Shown: piece after piece, positions 1 to 9,615 of the stretch
How positions within the stretch are numbered: position 1 is the stretch's first letter
Layout: every line of letters begins with the position of its first letter
Assembly: GCF_014050145.1 (NCBI RefSeq)
Contig: NZ_JACFYF010000004.1
Location: 62,001-126,000 of the forward strand
Reading direction: 5' to 3'
Source: Vibrio marinisediminis
Lineage (GTDB): Bacteria > Pseudomonadota > Gammaproteobacteria > Enterobacterales > Vibrionaceae
Length of the DNA: 64,000 nt
Position numbers and translations under genes: made by a program
Notes under the pieces: generated by a model
Databases searched by the model: none
The model's input: only the letters and a program-made list of their open reading frames with translations
Told to the model about the DNA's origin: nothing

Positions 1-423
1 GAACATGAAAAGACACCTGAAATGGTTAAAAGGCTAGCAGACGAGTCAATCGTGCAGAATTCATGGGCGGCGATGATCGACCAGTTGAATACCGCAAAAC
101 TTGTTGAACAGCTCGCACTAAACTCATTCTATGAGAAGAATGGTTCTACCATTTCGTTAACGCTAAGAGCGCAGCAAGCACATTTGAATACCGATCGTGC
201 ACAAGCTGAGTTGTTAGCGGCGTTAAATGATAACCTTGGAGAAGAATGTCACTTAACCGTTGAGATAGGTGACAAAGGGCAAACCCCACTGGAGCTGCGC
301 GAAGCACTCTATCAAGGTAAGTTGCAACAAGCATTTGACAGCTTAGAACAAGATCCTCACGTACAATTTATAGAGCGACGCTTCGCAGCCGAGCTAGATA
401 AAGAGAGTGTGAGACCAGTTTAG
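1..423 (+). CDS. dnaX: DNA polymerase III subunits tau/gamma, C-terminal part
   Basis: This is the 3' end of dnaX, which encodes the clamp-loader subunits tau and gamma. The reading frame is open from base 1, so the start lies outside the window and the first ATG seen here is internal. The visible 140 residues match the tau-specific C-terminal domain that binds the polymerase alpha subunit; the segments IVQNSWAAMIDQL and TPLELREALYQGK are typical of this end in gammaproteobacteria. It is followed by ybaB and recR, the usual enteric and Vibrio order. The part encoding the ATPase domain and any frameshift site producing gamma is not in view. Confidence 0.9.
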   Translation, partial: EHEKTPEMVKRLADESIVQNSWAAMIDQLNTAKLVEQLALNSFYEKNGSTISLTLRAQQAHLNTDRAQAELLAALNDNLGEECHLTVEIGDKGQTPLELREALYQGKLQQAFDSLEQDPHVQFIERRFAAELDKESVRPV

Positions 424-527
424 GGTTGAAAGCATTACTTTTGACCCCAATCTAACATTACAACCACAAGCAATTAGCTGAACCTTATTAAATTAAAGTT
501 CTGTTAAGCACAACCAGAGAGATAAAC

Positions 528-857
528 ATGTTTGGTAAAGGCGGTATGGGCAACCTGATGAAGCAAGCCCAGCAAATGCAAGATCGTATGCAAAAGCTTC
601 AAGAAGAAATCGCAAATATGGAAATAACTGGCGAGTCAGGTGCTGGCCTAGTTAAAGTGACTATCACTGGCAGCCATAGTGTGCGTCGTGTCGACATCGA
701 CGAGAGTTTGATGGAAGACGACAAAGAGATGCTTGAAGATCTTATCGCAGCGGCATTTAACGATGCAGCTCGTCGCGTAGAAGAAACGCAAAAAGAAAAA
801 ATGGCTCAAGTGACTGGCGGTATGCAACTACCACCAGGCATGAAAATGCCATTCTAA
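528..857 (+). CDS. ybaB: YbaB/EbfC family nucleoid-associated protein
   Basis: This encodes a 109-residue protein of the YbaB/EbfC family, small dimeric DNA-binding proteins associated with the nucleoid. The N-terminus is a methionine- and glutamine-rich amphipathic helix ([16 protein letters not shown]), followed by the conserved beta region with GLVKVTITG and a C-terminal helix ending in a short methionine/proline tail. Length matches the E. coli protein. A GAGAG ribosome-binding site lies just before the ATG. It sits 104 bp after dnaX and 16 bp before recR, so it is probably co-transcribed with recR. The biological role of the family is not firmly settled. Confidence 0.93.
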   Translation: MFGKGGMGNLMKQAQQMQDRMQKLQEEIANMEITGESGAGLVKVTITGSHSVRRVDIDESLMEDDKEMLEDLIAAAFNDAARRVEETQKEKMAQVTGGMQLPPGMKMPF

Positions 858-873
858 TCAGCAAGGTTAGTAA

Positions 874-1473
874 ATGCGCACCAGTCATATGCTGGAGCAA
901 TTGATGGAGGCCTTACGTTGTCTACCTGGGGTGGGTCCCAAGTCGGCGCAACGTATGGCCTTTCATTTGTTACAGCGAGATAGAAAAGGCGGATTGCAGC
1001 TTGCCGATGCATTGAGCCAAGCAATGACTGAAATAGGTCATTGTAATGAATGTCGAACCTTTACCGAGGAAGACGTTTGTCATATCTGTACCAATCCTAA
1101 ACGTCAAGAAAACGGTTTGATGTGTGTGGTTGAAAGCCCAGCAGATATTGCTGCGGTGGAAGCGACCGGTCAATTTTCAGGACGCTATTTTGTACTGATG
1201 GGGCATTTGTCACCACTGGATGGTATTGGTCCAAGTGACATTGGCTTAGATGTGCTTGATTACCGCTTGCGCCGTGGGGATGTGAAAGAAGTGATTCTAG
1301 CCACTAACCCAACGGTTGAAGGCGAGGCTACCGCGCACTACATTGCAGAACTGTGTCATGAACACCAAGTTGAGGCGAGTCGTATCGCCCATGGTGTGCC
1401 AGTGGGTGGCGAGTTAGAGTTGGTTGATGGTACAACCTTGTCTCACTCCTTACTCGGGCGTCACAAAATCTGA
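874..1473 (+). CDS. recR: Recombination mediator protein RecR
   Basis: RecR acts with RecF and RecO to load RecA on gapped single-stranded DNA. The 199-residue length is standard. In order one sees an N-terminal helix-hairpin-helix region ([19 protein letters not shown]), a four-cysteine zinc finger (CNECRTF then VCHIC and a cysteine before VVESP), and a Toprim domain ([15 protein letters not shown], with [13 protein letters not shown]). It closes the dnaX-ybaB-recR group and is followed directly by a convergent-facing terminator before aqpZ. Confidence 0.97.
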   Translation: MRTSHMLEQLMEALRCLPGVGPKSAQRMAFHLLQRDRKGGLQLADALSQAMTEIGHCNECRTFTEEDVCHICTNPKRQENGLMCVVESPADIAAVEATGQFSGRYFVLMGHLSPLDGIGPSDIGLDVLDYRLRRGDVKEVILATNPTVEGEATAHYIAELCHEHQVEASRIAHGVPVGGELELVDGTTLSHSLLGRHKI

Positions 1474-1483
1474 CTTATTAAAA

Positions 1484-1513
1484 ATAGAGCCGCTTTAAGC
1501 GGCTTTATTTTTT
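1484..1513 (+). terminator. Rho-independent terminator after recR
   Basis: The hairpin GCCGCTTTAAGCGGC followed by TTTATTTTTT lies 16 bp after the recR stop. It is close to the end of the convergent aqpZ gene and may serve both strands, but the better T-tract is on the plus strand. Confidence 0.8.
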
Positions 1514-1521
1514 ACTAAACC

Positions 1522-2214
1522 TTATTCATCGCTGCCGGCAATGACTTTATAGAGTAAAGCGCCTATCACTGCGCCTACAATTGGGGCAAACCAGAACAGC
1601 CAAAGTTGGCTGACCGCCCAGTCACCCACATACACCGCAACGCCTGTACTACGCGCTGGATTGACAGAGGTATTCGTCACTGGAATAGAAATTAAGTGGA
1701 TTAAGGTTAAACATAAACCAATAGCCAATGGGGCAAACCCTTGTGGTGCGCGAGCATCTGTTGCGCCCATAATCACCAGCAAAAATATCATCGTCATCAC
1801 CACTTCACAGACTAATGCTGCCGTTAGTGAATACTGCCCTGGGGAGTGCGTACCATACCCGTTAGCGGCAAAGCCGGACGCCGGAACATCAAAGCCTGCT
1901 TGCCCTGTGGCTATAATATATAAAACACCACCCGCAATAATACCGCCAATCACTTGAGCAATGATGTAGGGCAAAACGTCTTTTGCATCAAAGCGCCCGC
2001 CAACCCATAGCCCAACCGTAATCGCAGGGTTCAAATGGCAACCTGAAATATGACCAATCGCGTAAGCCATGGTGACGACGGTTAAACCGAATGCCAGTGC
2101 CACGCCGAGTAATCCTATGCCCACTTCTGGAAATCCTGCCGCTAATACGGCACTACCACAGCCCCCTAAAACCAACCAAAAGGTGCCTAACATTTCTGCT
2201 AATAATCTATTCAT
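1522..2214 (-). CDS. aqpZ: Aquaporin Z
   Basis: This is a 230-residue inner-membrane water channel of the MIP family. Both half-helix signature motifs are present: [11 protein letters not shown] in the first half and [11 protein letters not shown] in the second. The selectivity-filter residues typical of AqpZ rather than glycerol facilitators can be read around the second motif (His in LIHLISIP, Thr in TNTS, Arg in NPARS). Six hydrophobic segments span the sequence. It is a single-gene unit reading away from ridA; AGAGGATC upstream of the ATG is a possible ribosome-binding site with rather long spacing. Confidence 0.95.
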   Translation of the reverse strand: MNRLLAEMLGTFWLVLGGCGSAVLAAGFPEVGIGLLGVALAFGLTVVTMAYAIGHISGCHLNPAITVGLWVGGRFDAKDVLPYIIAQVIGGIIAGGVLYIIATGQAGFDVPASGFAANGYGTHSPGQYSLTAALVCEVVMTMIFLLVIMGATDARAPQGFAPLAIGLCLTLIHLISIPVTNTSVNPARSTGVAVYVGDWAVSQLWLFWFAPIVGAVIGALLYKVIAGSDE

Positions 2215-2540
2215 AACGACGAGATCCTCTTTGAGAGTACTTGCTGAACATAGTCAAAGATTGTTCATTTTGCTTACTTTGATATGAAATCAAGCCAGCC
2301 AAGTATGCAGTCTGTTCACTATTGCATATGGAAAACATCAAATTAGTTTTAGTTTTTTGCTGAATTCACTGGCAGATAAACCTCAGAAATAGTTGAGTGA
2401 TCTTGCTAATTTGGGTAACTAATACCAAATATGTGATCTATACCGATTGTATAAATCATATTTTGTTGAGAATATGGCGCGGTGATAAGTTGTTGCTCAA
2501 AACAATTTGAATTAAAAATAAAATATATATGAGGAAAATC
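2215..2540. other. Divergent intergenic region aqpZ/ridA
   Basis: This 326 bp AT-rich gap separates two divergently transcribed genes and should hold both promoters. I see no convincing coding sequence, no strong hairpin and no operator that I can name. The ridA ribosome-binding site GAGGA is at 2531-2535. Confidence 0.5.
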
Positions 2541-2921
2541 ATGAAAAAAGTGATCTGCGCAGAACAAGCTCCTGCAGCTATCGGTCCATACTCACACGGT
2601 ACTACTTTTGGTGATATGATCTTTACTTCTGGTCAGCTACCTGTAGATGGCGCAACGAGCAAAGTTGTTGAAGGTGGTATCACTGAGCAGAGCGTTCAGT
2701 CACTAACTAACCTTAAGCTTGTTCTAGAAGCAGGCGGCGGCAGCATTGATACAGTCCTAAAAACAACGTGCTACCTAGCAAACATTTCTGACTTCGCTGA
2801 ATTCAACAAAGTGTACGCAGACTTCTTCAAAGAAGAGTGCCCAGCACGTAGCTGTTTTGCAGTAAAAGATCTACCACTTGGTGTTCTTATCGAAGTTGAA
2901 GCAATTGCTCACAAACTGTAG
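2541..2921 (+). CDS. ridA: RidA family reactive intermediate/imine deaminase
   Basis: RidA hydrolyses reactive enamine/imine intermediates released by PLP-dependent enzymes such as threonine dehydratase. The 126-residue protein carries the family signature (AAIGPYSHG near the N-terminus, FTSGQLPVD, and CPARSCFAVKDLPLGVLIEVEA carrying the Arg and Glu that bind the substrate). An in-frame ATG exists 12 bp upstream at 2529, but GAGGA sits between the two and at correct spacing for 2541, so I use 2541. It appears to be monocistronic. Confidence 0.94.
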   Translation: MKKVICAEQAPAAIGPYSHGTTFGDMIFTSGQLPVDGATSKVVEGGITEQSVQSLTNLKLVLEAGGGSIDTVLKTTCYLANISDFAEFNKVYADFFKEECPARSCFAVKDLPLGVLIEVEAIAHKL

Positions 2922-2998
2922 TTAAACCGCTCATCGCTTTTTGATGAAATAATTGACTAGCTAGAAGGGTAATCGTGCGGTAAATGAATGATTCCCTT

Positions 2999-3020
2999 AT
3001 ACATAGATACGCCTATGTAT
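2999..3020. promoter_or_regulatory. Perfect 8-bp inverted repeat upstream of YheO-type regulator
   Basis: ATACATAG at 2999-3006 and CTATGTAT at 3013-3020 form a perfect inverted repeat with a 6-base spacer, about 200 bp before the TTG start of the following regulator. No T-tract follows, so an operator or 5' UTR hairpin is more likely than a terminator. A second, shorter inverted repeat (CTCGTT 3071-3076 and AACGAG 3086-3091) follows. The binding factor is unknown. Confidence 0.35.
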
Positions 3021-3215
3021 TCGTTGGATGATCTTTCACGGAATGAGAGCATCCAGCCTTGCTGCAACTTCTCGTTAGTCGGTTAAACGAGTCAATGGTA
3101 AGCGAAGAGACAACACTATAGTGAGCATGGGCTTGATTACGTATTTAATACAGCAATTTACTGTGTAACGTTTTCGAGCCCTTCCTTTTTATCGTAAAAA
3201 GCTAAGGCAAGTAGA

Positions 3216-3869
3216 TTGGAAATAAAGAAACTGACCAAAAGTGATCTTGATATTCTTTACTCGATGAGAAATGTGGTTGATGGTATTGCTCGTATGTATG
3301 GCGAATATACCGAAGTCGTGCTCCACAGCCTTGATGCCGAATCTCCGGCAATTATAAAAATCGCGAATGGCCATGTTACTGAACGAGGTGAAGGGGCTCC
3401 AATCACCAACTTAGCTTTGATGAAATTAAAAGAGGGCAAGGATGTTTCTGACTCGTATTTGACTAAAACCTCATGCGGTAAGACATTGCACTCTATTACA
3501 ACTATCGTAAGAAACCCAAAAAATAAGCCAATTGGTTTGCTGTGTATTAACGTGGATATGGATGCGCCTATTCAGTCATTCTTAAAAACGTTATTGCCGC
3601 CATGCTCGGACAATGAATTGGAAGTGGCTTCACCTGAAACTTTTGCTAGAAACATCGATGAGACGATAGAAAGTACCATTGATACGGTGCAAACCGAAGT
3701 ATGGCAAAACGAGATGATTCCGCCTTCAAAGCGTAACCGAGAAGTGGTTACACGCTTACATGGATTAGGCATATTTAAGATAAAAGATGCGGTTTTGATG
3801 GTTGCCAATCAATTAGGTATTTCGCGAGATACGATATATCTATATTTACGAGAATTGGGTAACAATTGA
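3216..3869 (+). CDS. YheO/DauR-type transcriptional regulator (PAS-like + HTH)
   Basis: A 217-residue regulator with the two-part YheO architecture: an N-terminal PAS-like sensor region (about 15-125, with GEYTEVVLHSL and NKPIGLLCINVDMD) and a C-terminal helix-turn-helix (about 160-215, VVTRLHGLGIFKIKDAV then LGISRDTIYLYLREL). Homologues include DauR of Pseudomonas, which represses D-arginine catabolism. The only start giving a full domain is TTG at 3216, preceded by AAGG. The ligand and targets cannot be read from the sequence; RidA immediately upstream hints at amino-acid metabolism, but the 294 bp gap argues against a shared operon. Confidence 0.85.
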   Translation: MEIKKLTKSDLDILYSMRNVVDGIARMYGEYTEVVLHSLDAESPAIIKIANGHVTERGEGAPITNLALMKLKEGKDVSDSYLTKTSCGKTLHSITTIVRNPKNKPIGLLCINVDMDAPIQSFLKTLLPPCSDNELEVASPETFARNIDETIESTIDTVQTEVWQNEMIPPSKRNREVVTRLHGLGIFKIKDAVLMVANQLGISRDTIYLYLRELGNN

Positions 3870-3932
3870 TGCATCGTTTGATGGCATCGACATAAATCAA
3901 TTCCCTTGGAATTGGTAAAATAAGCACAAACG

Positions 3933-3956
3933 GTCGCTCTTCGGGGCGACTTTTTG
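3933..3956 (+). terminator. Terminator after YheO-type regulator
   Basis: GTCGCTC and GGGCGAC close a TTCG tetraloop and are followed by TTTTT. The UUCG loop makes this a stable intrinsic terminator. Confidence 0.85.
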
Positions 3957-3985
3957 TGTTTTAGAGCCGCAGTCATTGTAGGCAT

Positions 3986-4008
3986 AAGACCAACCAATCG
4001 TTGGTCTT
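3986..4008 (-). terminator. Hairpin after gntR-type gene
   Basis: AAGACCAA (3986-3993) and TTGGTCTT (4001-4008) form a perfect 8-bp stem just beyond the stop of the minus-strand regulator. No good T-tract follows, so it may be a weak or Rho-assisted terminator. Confidence 0.5.
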
Positions 4009-4016
4009 AGAGTTGA

Positions 4017-4715
4017 TTAACGTTTGAGATAGTGTTTGTAGGAAATCGTCTCAGGTTTTGAGGTGATCTTAGTGTACTCAAAGATACGCCCATCCTTTAA
4101 CACACCCAGAGAAAGGATCTGAATTAACGGTTTTTTTGGATCGACCTTCAAAGTATCGCACATGTGTTTATCAGGTAAAATGGCGTCAAAATCTTGATAA
4201 GCGCCATCAATTTCAAAACCAAGCTCTTCTTCTAAGTATCGATACTTAGAGCCTTCCATCGACATTACATTCATTTTCGGGTACATCGACATCGGCATGT
4301 ATGAGTCTTCATAAACCGAGGGTAAATCGTTTACCAGTTTAAAACGGCGAATAAAGTAGACTTTTTCATCCATACCGATTTTTAAGATCTCGGCGAGATC
4401 TTCATCAGGGTCGATCAACGCAAATTCGCAGATCTTATATTCAAGCTTCGATTTACTGTCGCTTAAGTACTCCTTGGTACTTTTGAGTGTCAGCATTGAG
4501 CTAACCATGGTTTTACCAATAACCGTCGAACCAGCCCCTTGGCGTTTCTCTACTAAACTAAGTGCGACCAGTTCGTCTATCGCTTTACGAATAGTGATAC
4601 GGCTAACGGAATATTGTCCGATCAACTCTTTCTCGGTTGGTAAAGTATCACCAATAGAGAACTCTTCTGAATCAATGCGGGAACGCAAGTCCTGCATCAC
4701 CTTCTTATATAGCAT
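4017..4715 (-). CDS. GntR family regulator with UTRA domain (putative regulator of the adjacent PTS)
   Basis: This 232-residue protein has the HutC-type GntR layout: an N-terminal winged helix (residues 1-65, with LPTEKELIGQYSVSRITIRKAI) and a UTRA effector-binding domain (about 85-230, YFIRRFKLVNDLPSVYEDSYM). UTRA domains commonly bind sugar phosphates. It is divergent from the maltose-type PTS and 6-phospho-alpha-glucosidase genes, so I infer that it controls them, possibly with maltose 6'-phosphate as effector. An AGAGGTG ribosome-binding site precedes the ATG. In Bacillus the equivalent locus uses an RpiR-type regulator, so the pairing with a GntR protein differs. Confidence 0.85.
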   Translation of the reverse strand: MLYKKVMQDLRSRIDSEEFSIGDTLPTEKELIGQYSVSRITIRKAIDELVALSLVEKRQGAGSTVIGKTMVSSMLTLKSTKEYLSDSKSKLEYKICEFALIDPDEDLAEILKIGMDEKVYFIRRFKLVNDLPSVYEDSYMPMSMYPKMNVMSMEGSKYRYLEEELGFEIDGAYQDFDAILPDKHMCDTLKVDPKKPLIQILSLGVLKDGRIFEYTKITSKPETISYKHYLKR

Positions 4716-5000
4716 ATGCCACCTCTCTTAGGGGATAAATTTACCATATTTTAATAGAACAAATCAATTACCTATTATCTGTGGCACAGTTCAAAATCAG
4801 CTTGTTATGGTTAAAATGCGATTAATTGTTACTCAAAGGTATTAAATATTGATCGATATCTCAAAATACATCTCTTATTTGTACTTGATCACGTTAAACA
4901 TATCTTATATTTGTCATGTCTAATTTGTTGGAGTAGTTTAAATCCTGTCGAAAGACGGAACACTCTGGAAAATATTAATAACAAATTTAAGGACACTGCC
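4716..5000. promoter_or_regulatory. Divergent control region gntR / PTS
   Basis: The 285 bp gap between divergent genes is AT-rich. A near-repeat TCTTATTTGT (4873-4882) and TCTTATATTTGT (4903-4914), about three helical turns apart, is a candidate operator for the GntR protein. No clear CRP site was found by eye. The downstream ribosome-binding site is AAGGA near 4989. Confidence 0.35.
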
Positions 5001-6632
5001 ATGTTGAGTTCGATACAACGATTAGGCGGAGCAATGTTTACCCCGGTCTTGCTGTTCCCATTTGTGGGGATATTAGTCGGCTTAACCATTGTTCTTAAAA
5101 ACCCGATTTTTGTTGGTGATCTAGCTGATAAAAACGGATTGTATTATCAAGTGTTACAAGTCATTGAAGAGGGTGGCTGGACTATCTTCCGCAACATGGC
5201 TCTATTATTCGCTGTAGGTTTGCCAATTGGTTTAGCAAAAACCGCCCATGCACGAGCAGTGATGGTGGTGATGGTTTCTTACTTAACCTTTAACTACTTC
5301 GTTGGCGCGATGGGTGGCTTCTGGGGTGAATATTTCGGTGTTGATTTCACGCAAGCAATCGGCGGAACATCGGGTTTAACTGAAATTGCAGGTATTAAGA
5401 CCATTGATACCGGTATCTTCGGCGCGATTATTATATCCGGTCTGGTGACTTGGATTCACAACCGTACATTTGAGAAGCAATTACCCGCATATTTAGGTAT
5501 TTTCCAAGGTGCTTCATACGTTGCGATGATCTCTTTCTTTGCCATGTTACCAGCCGCTTGGTTAACACTATACGTGTGGCCATCTATTCAGCACGGCATC
5601 TTAGGTTTACAGACATTCTTTGTTGAATCTGGCGCATTTGGTGTGTGGCTATTCACCGCTCTTGAACGAATCCTTATTCCTACTGGTCTGCATCACTTTA
5701 TCTATACCCCGTTCCAATTTGGCAACGTTGTCACGCCAAACGGTATTACTGTGGACTGGTTTACTAACCTAGAAGCATTTACTCAATCAAGCCAAAGCAT
5801 GAAAGAGCTGTTCCCTGCGGGTGGATTTTCTTTACACGGCAACTCTAAAGTCTTTGGTTGTACGGGTATTGCGCTTGCGATGTACCACACGGCAAAACCT
5901 GAAAACCGTAAGAAAGTGGCTGCGCTACTTATCCCTGCAACCTTTACGGCTGTGTTAGTGGGTATTACTGAACCGCTTGAGTTTACCTTCCTATTTATTG
6001 CGCCATGGTTATTTGCGATTCATGCAATCCTAGCAGGTACGATGGCGATGGTGATGTACAGCTTTGGTGTTGTTGGCAACATGGGTGGTGGTTTGATTGA
6101 GTTTATCACTGGTAACTGGATTCCACTGCTTGGTAACCATACCGCGATGGTGGTGACTCAAATCTCGATAGGTCTATGTTTTACGGTTATTTACTACTTC
6201 ACCTTTAAGTACCTGATTATCAAATTTGATGTGCCAATTGCAGGTCGAGGTGACGCAGAAATGAAACTGCACACTAAAGATGATTTTAACAAGAAACATG
6301 GCATTACAGGCAAAGACGCGCAAGGTGTTAACCCGCTACAAATCCAAGCGATTGAAACCATTGAAGGGCTAGGTGGCGTTGAAAACCTAGAAGATTTAAG
6401 CAACTGCGCGACTCGCCTTCGAGTCACGGTGATAGACCCAGACAAAGTTCAATCAGCAGAATATTTCATGAGTACAGGCGCGGTGAACTTAGTCAAAAAT
6501 GGTAAAGCAGTGCAAGTCATTATTGGTCTGAGTGTCCCTCAGCTTCGAGAGCAGTGCGAGCAGATAGTCAGCGCATATAAAGAAGAACAGAAAGAAAAAC
6601 AACAAGAGCTAACACTCAGTACGGCGAGTTAA
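5001..6632 (+). CDS. PTS maltose/alpha-glucoside-type EIICB component (MalP/GlvC-like)
   Basis: This 543-residue inner-membrane permease imports an alpha-glucoside and phosphorylates it. The IIC domain fills roughly residues 1-420 with about ten hydrophobic segments; ERILIPTGLHHFIYTPF and the GITEPLEFTFLF motif are typical of the glucose superfamily and very close to Bacillus MalP/GlvC. The IIB domain is C-terminal (about 450-525) with the phosphorylated cysteine in NCATRLR (Cys469). No IIA domain is fused, so a separate IIA-Glc must supply phosphate. The frame opens earlier, at 4911, but AAGGA before 5001 and family alignment favour this start. It leads the glucosidase gene. Confidence 0.9.
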   Translation: MLSSIQRLGGAMFTPVLLFPFVGILVGLTIVLKNPIFVGDLADKNGLYYQVLQVIEEGGWTIFRNMALLFAVGLPIGLAKTAHARAVMVVMVSYLTFNYFVGAMGGFWGEYFGVDFTQAIGGTSGLTEIAGIKTIDTGIFGAIIISGLVTWIHNRTFEKQLPAYLGIFQGASYVAMISFFAMLPAAWLTLYVWPSIQHGILGLQTFFVESGAFGVWLFTALERILIPTGLHHFIYTPFQFGNVVTPNGITVDWFTNLEAFTQSSQSMKELFPAGGFSLHGNSKVFGCTGIALAMYHTAKPENRKKVAALLIPATFTAVLVGITEPLEFTFLFIAPWLFAIHAILAGTMAMVMYSFGVVGNMGGGLIEFITGNWIPLLGNHTAMVVTQISIGLCFTVIYYFTFKYLIIKFDVPIAGRGDAEMKLHTKDDFNKKHGITGKDAQGVNPLQIQAIETIEGLGGVENLEDLSNCATRLRVTVIDPDKVQSAEYFMSTGAVNLVKNGKAVQVIIGLSVPQLREQCEQIVSAYKEEQKEKQQELTLSTAS

Positions 6633-6719
6633 AGGTTGTAGCGTAGATACCATAAAGGCTTAAACAAGATTTCGAAACAAACAGATTTTATTTAAACACG
6701 ATTCACATACTAATTTATA

Positions 6720-6739
6720 GGGCGGCATTGGCGCCGCCC
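6720..6739 (+). other. GC-rich intercistronic hairpin between PTS and glucosidase genes
   Basis: GGGCGGC (6720-6726) and GCCGCCC (6733-6739) form a perfect 7-bp stem with a 6-base loop, 19 bases before the next ATG. There is no T-tract. It may set differential expression by protecting the upstream mRNA end, or limit read-through. Confidence 0.6.
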
Positions 6740-6746
6740 ACATTAA

Positions 6747-8096
<1,350 letters not shown>

Positions 8097-8112
8097 TCGT
8101 AACTAACCATCA

Positions 8113-8137
8113 ATGCCCTGCCAATGCGGGGCATTTT
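8113..8137 (+). terminator. Terminator after 6-phospho-alpha-glucosidase
   Basis: ATGCCC and GGGCAT arms surround a short inner GC stem and are followed by TTTTT. It separates the PTS/glucosidase unit from the SemiSWEET gene. Confidence 0.85.
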
Positions 8138-8152
8138 TCATAGGTGTAACGA

Positions 8153-8440
8153 ATGTTGGATATTACAACACTTGGCTACGTCGCGGCATTTTGTACTACA
8201 TGCTCGTTTGTGCCCCAAGTTCTTCACATCCTTAAAACTGGCGACACGGCCTCTATCTCACTCGCGATGTACAGTTTGTTTGTTTTTGGTGTATTTCTTT
8301 GGTTTGTGTATGGCGTTGCGATGGTTGACTGGCCAATCATTGTTGCCAATGCCATCACTTTGCTGTTGGCGTGCATGATTCTGGTGCTCAAAATTCGCGA
8401 CCTGTTTCGCACGAGAAATGCCATAAAAGCCAAGGCATAA
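8153..8440 (+). CDS. SemiSWEET-type PQ-loop sugar transporter
   Basis: This 95-residue membrane protein has three hydrophobic segments and the PQ-loop motif SFVPQVLHI, followed by DTASISLAMYSLFVFGVFLW, which is the bacterial SemiSWEET pattern. SemiSWEETs dimerise and let sugars move down their gradient. AGGTG lies 7 bases before the ATG. It sits 57 bp past the glucosidase gene and its terminator, on the same strand, so a link to handling of released glucose is plausible but inferred. The substrate cannot be told from sequence. Confidence 0.88.
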   Translation: MLDITTLGYVAAFCTTCSFVPQVLHILKTGDTASISLAMYSLFVFGVFLWFVYGVAMVDWPIIVANAITLLLACMILVLKIRDLFRTRNAIKAKA

Positions 8441-8536
8441 AGAATACGAAACGCCTACCTGCATCTTCAAATAATGTGGGTATAACCAAACAAAAATGAA
8501 TAATTAATAAGAGCTTAAATAACGGAATTTTGCCTG

Positions 8537-9517
8537 ATGAAATACAAACAAATTAAAGACATCAATGCTTCAGCAATCGGCTTTGGTTGCTGGGCGATTG
8601 GTGGTACTTGGAACAATGTCACCGATGATAAGTCCATTCGCGCAGTTAAAACGGCGATTGAAACCGGGATCAACTTCTTTGATGTAGCACCAGTATATGG
8701 CAAAGGGCATGCGGAAACGGTCTTAGGTAAAGCGCTAAAAGGCGAGCAGCGTGATTCAATCATCATTGCGACAAAGTGTGGTTTGCCGTGGTCACAAGAT
8801 GAGCGAAGAAAAACGCGTAAAGATCTCAGCAAAGAGAGCATCTTTAAAGAGGTTGATGACTCTTTGACTCGTCTTCAAACTGATTATATTGATTTATACC
8901 AAGTGCATTGGCCTGACCCAAACACACCAATCAGCGAAACCGCGCAAGCGTTAGCTGAGCTAAAAAAACAAGGCAAAATCCGCCATGTGGGTGTATCAAA
9001 TTACTCGTTAGAGATGACTCGTGAAATGATGGCAGGCGTGGAGGTAGCAACCTTCCAAGGTTTGTATAATTTACTTGAGCAAAACCCAGAGCATTACCAC
9101 AACATCCCATTGCAATATCGCGCCCGTGAAGAAGCGCTGCCATTTTGTAAAGAGCATGACATGAAGTACTTGCCATACTCACCACTGATGCAAGGTTTGC
9201 TAACCGGCACATTAAAACGAAGCGGTAATTGGGATGAGCATGATGACCGCCGCAATAACCCAAAACTCAATGGTGCGGCATTTGAACCTTACTTCGATTG
9301 TGTTGAACAGCTAAAAAGCTTAGCTAAAGATGCGAACATTTCACTGGCTCACTTAGCTATTCATTGGCTAGTCGCCCAACAAGAAGTCGGTCCGGTCATT
9401 GCCGGTGCTCATACCGAAGAGCAAGTGCGTGATAACGCCGCGTTTATGCAGTCTACTTCTAGCACTGAGCTCCTGAAACGTGCAGAAGAGATTGTGGCTA
9501 AATGGCAACTGAAATAG
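8537..9517 (+). CDS. Aldo/keto reductase
   Basis: A 326-residue NADPH-dependent oxidoreductase of the aldo/keto reductase superfamily with a TIM-barrel fold. The catalytic tetrad can be read as Asp49 and Tyr54 (FFDVAPVYGKG), Lys80 (IIATKCG) and His124 (YQVHWPD). The C-terminal cofactor-binding region contains PVIAGAHTEEQVRDN. It resembles the AKR11/general-stress group (Bacillus YhdN type) more than sugar-specific reductases. It has no strong ribosome-binding site. Placement beside the sugar locus suggests a carbonyl-detoxification or sugar-reduction role, which remains inference. Confidence 0.88.
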   Translation: MKYKQIKDINASAIGFGCWAIGGTWNNVTDDKSIRAVKTAIETGINFFDVAPVYGKGHAETVLGKALKGEQRDSIIIATKCGLPWSQDERRKTRKDLSKESIFKEVDDSLTRLQTDYIDLYQVHWPDPNTPISETAQALAELKKQGKIRHVGVSNYSLEMTREMMAGVEVATFQGLYNLLEQNPEHYHNIPLQYRAREEALPFCKEHDMKYLPYSPLMQGLLTGTLKRSGNWDEHDDRRNNPKLNGAAFEPYFDCVEQLKSLAKDANISLAHLAIHWLVAQQEVGPVIAGAHTEEQVRDNAAFMQSTSSTELLKRAEEIVAKWQLK

Positions 9518-9562
9518 TTGCGAACAGCGCGATGAAAGCAATGCGCCATTAGCCTGAACAAA

Positions 9563-9593
9563 TTCCCGTCACTCCCCCTGACGGGATTTTTTT
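9563..9593 (+). terminator. Terminator after aldo/keto reductase
   Basis: CCCGTC (9565-9570) and GACGGG (9580-9585) form a perfect stem followed by a run of seven T. Strong intrinsic terminator. Confidence 0.92.
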
Positions 9594-9615
9594 CTTGTAA
9601 CAAATGAGAAAAAGC

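Noticed and set aside
1661-1957. 98-codon open frame opposite aqpZ
   Set aside because: It lies fully antisense to a clear aquaporin with both NPA motifs, has no ribosome-binding site, and its translation shows no recognisable domain.
3809-3997. Minus-strand frame across the YheO-type gene end
   Set aside because: It covers a terminator with a UUCG loop and the 3' end of the true gene; no coding character.
4866-4896. CRP site upstream of the PTS gene
   Set aside because: TGTACTTGATCACG looks CRP-like at first but has the wrong half-site spacing (four rather than six bases between the conserved blocks).
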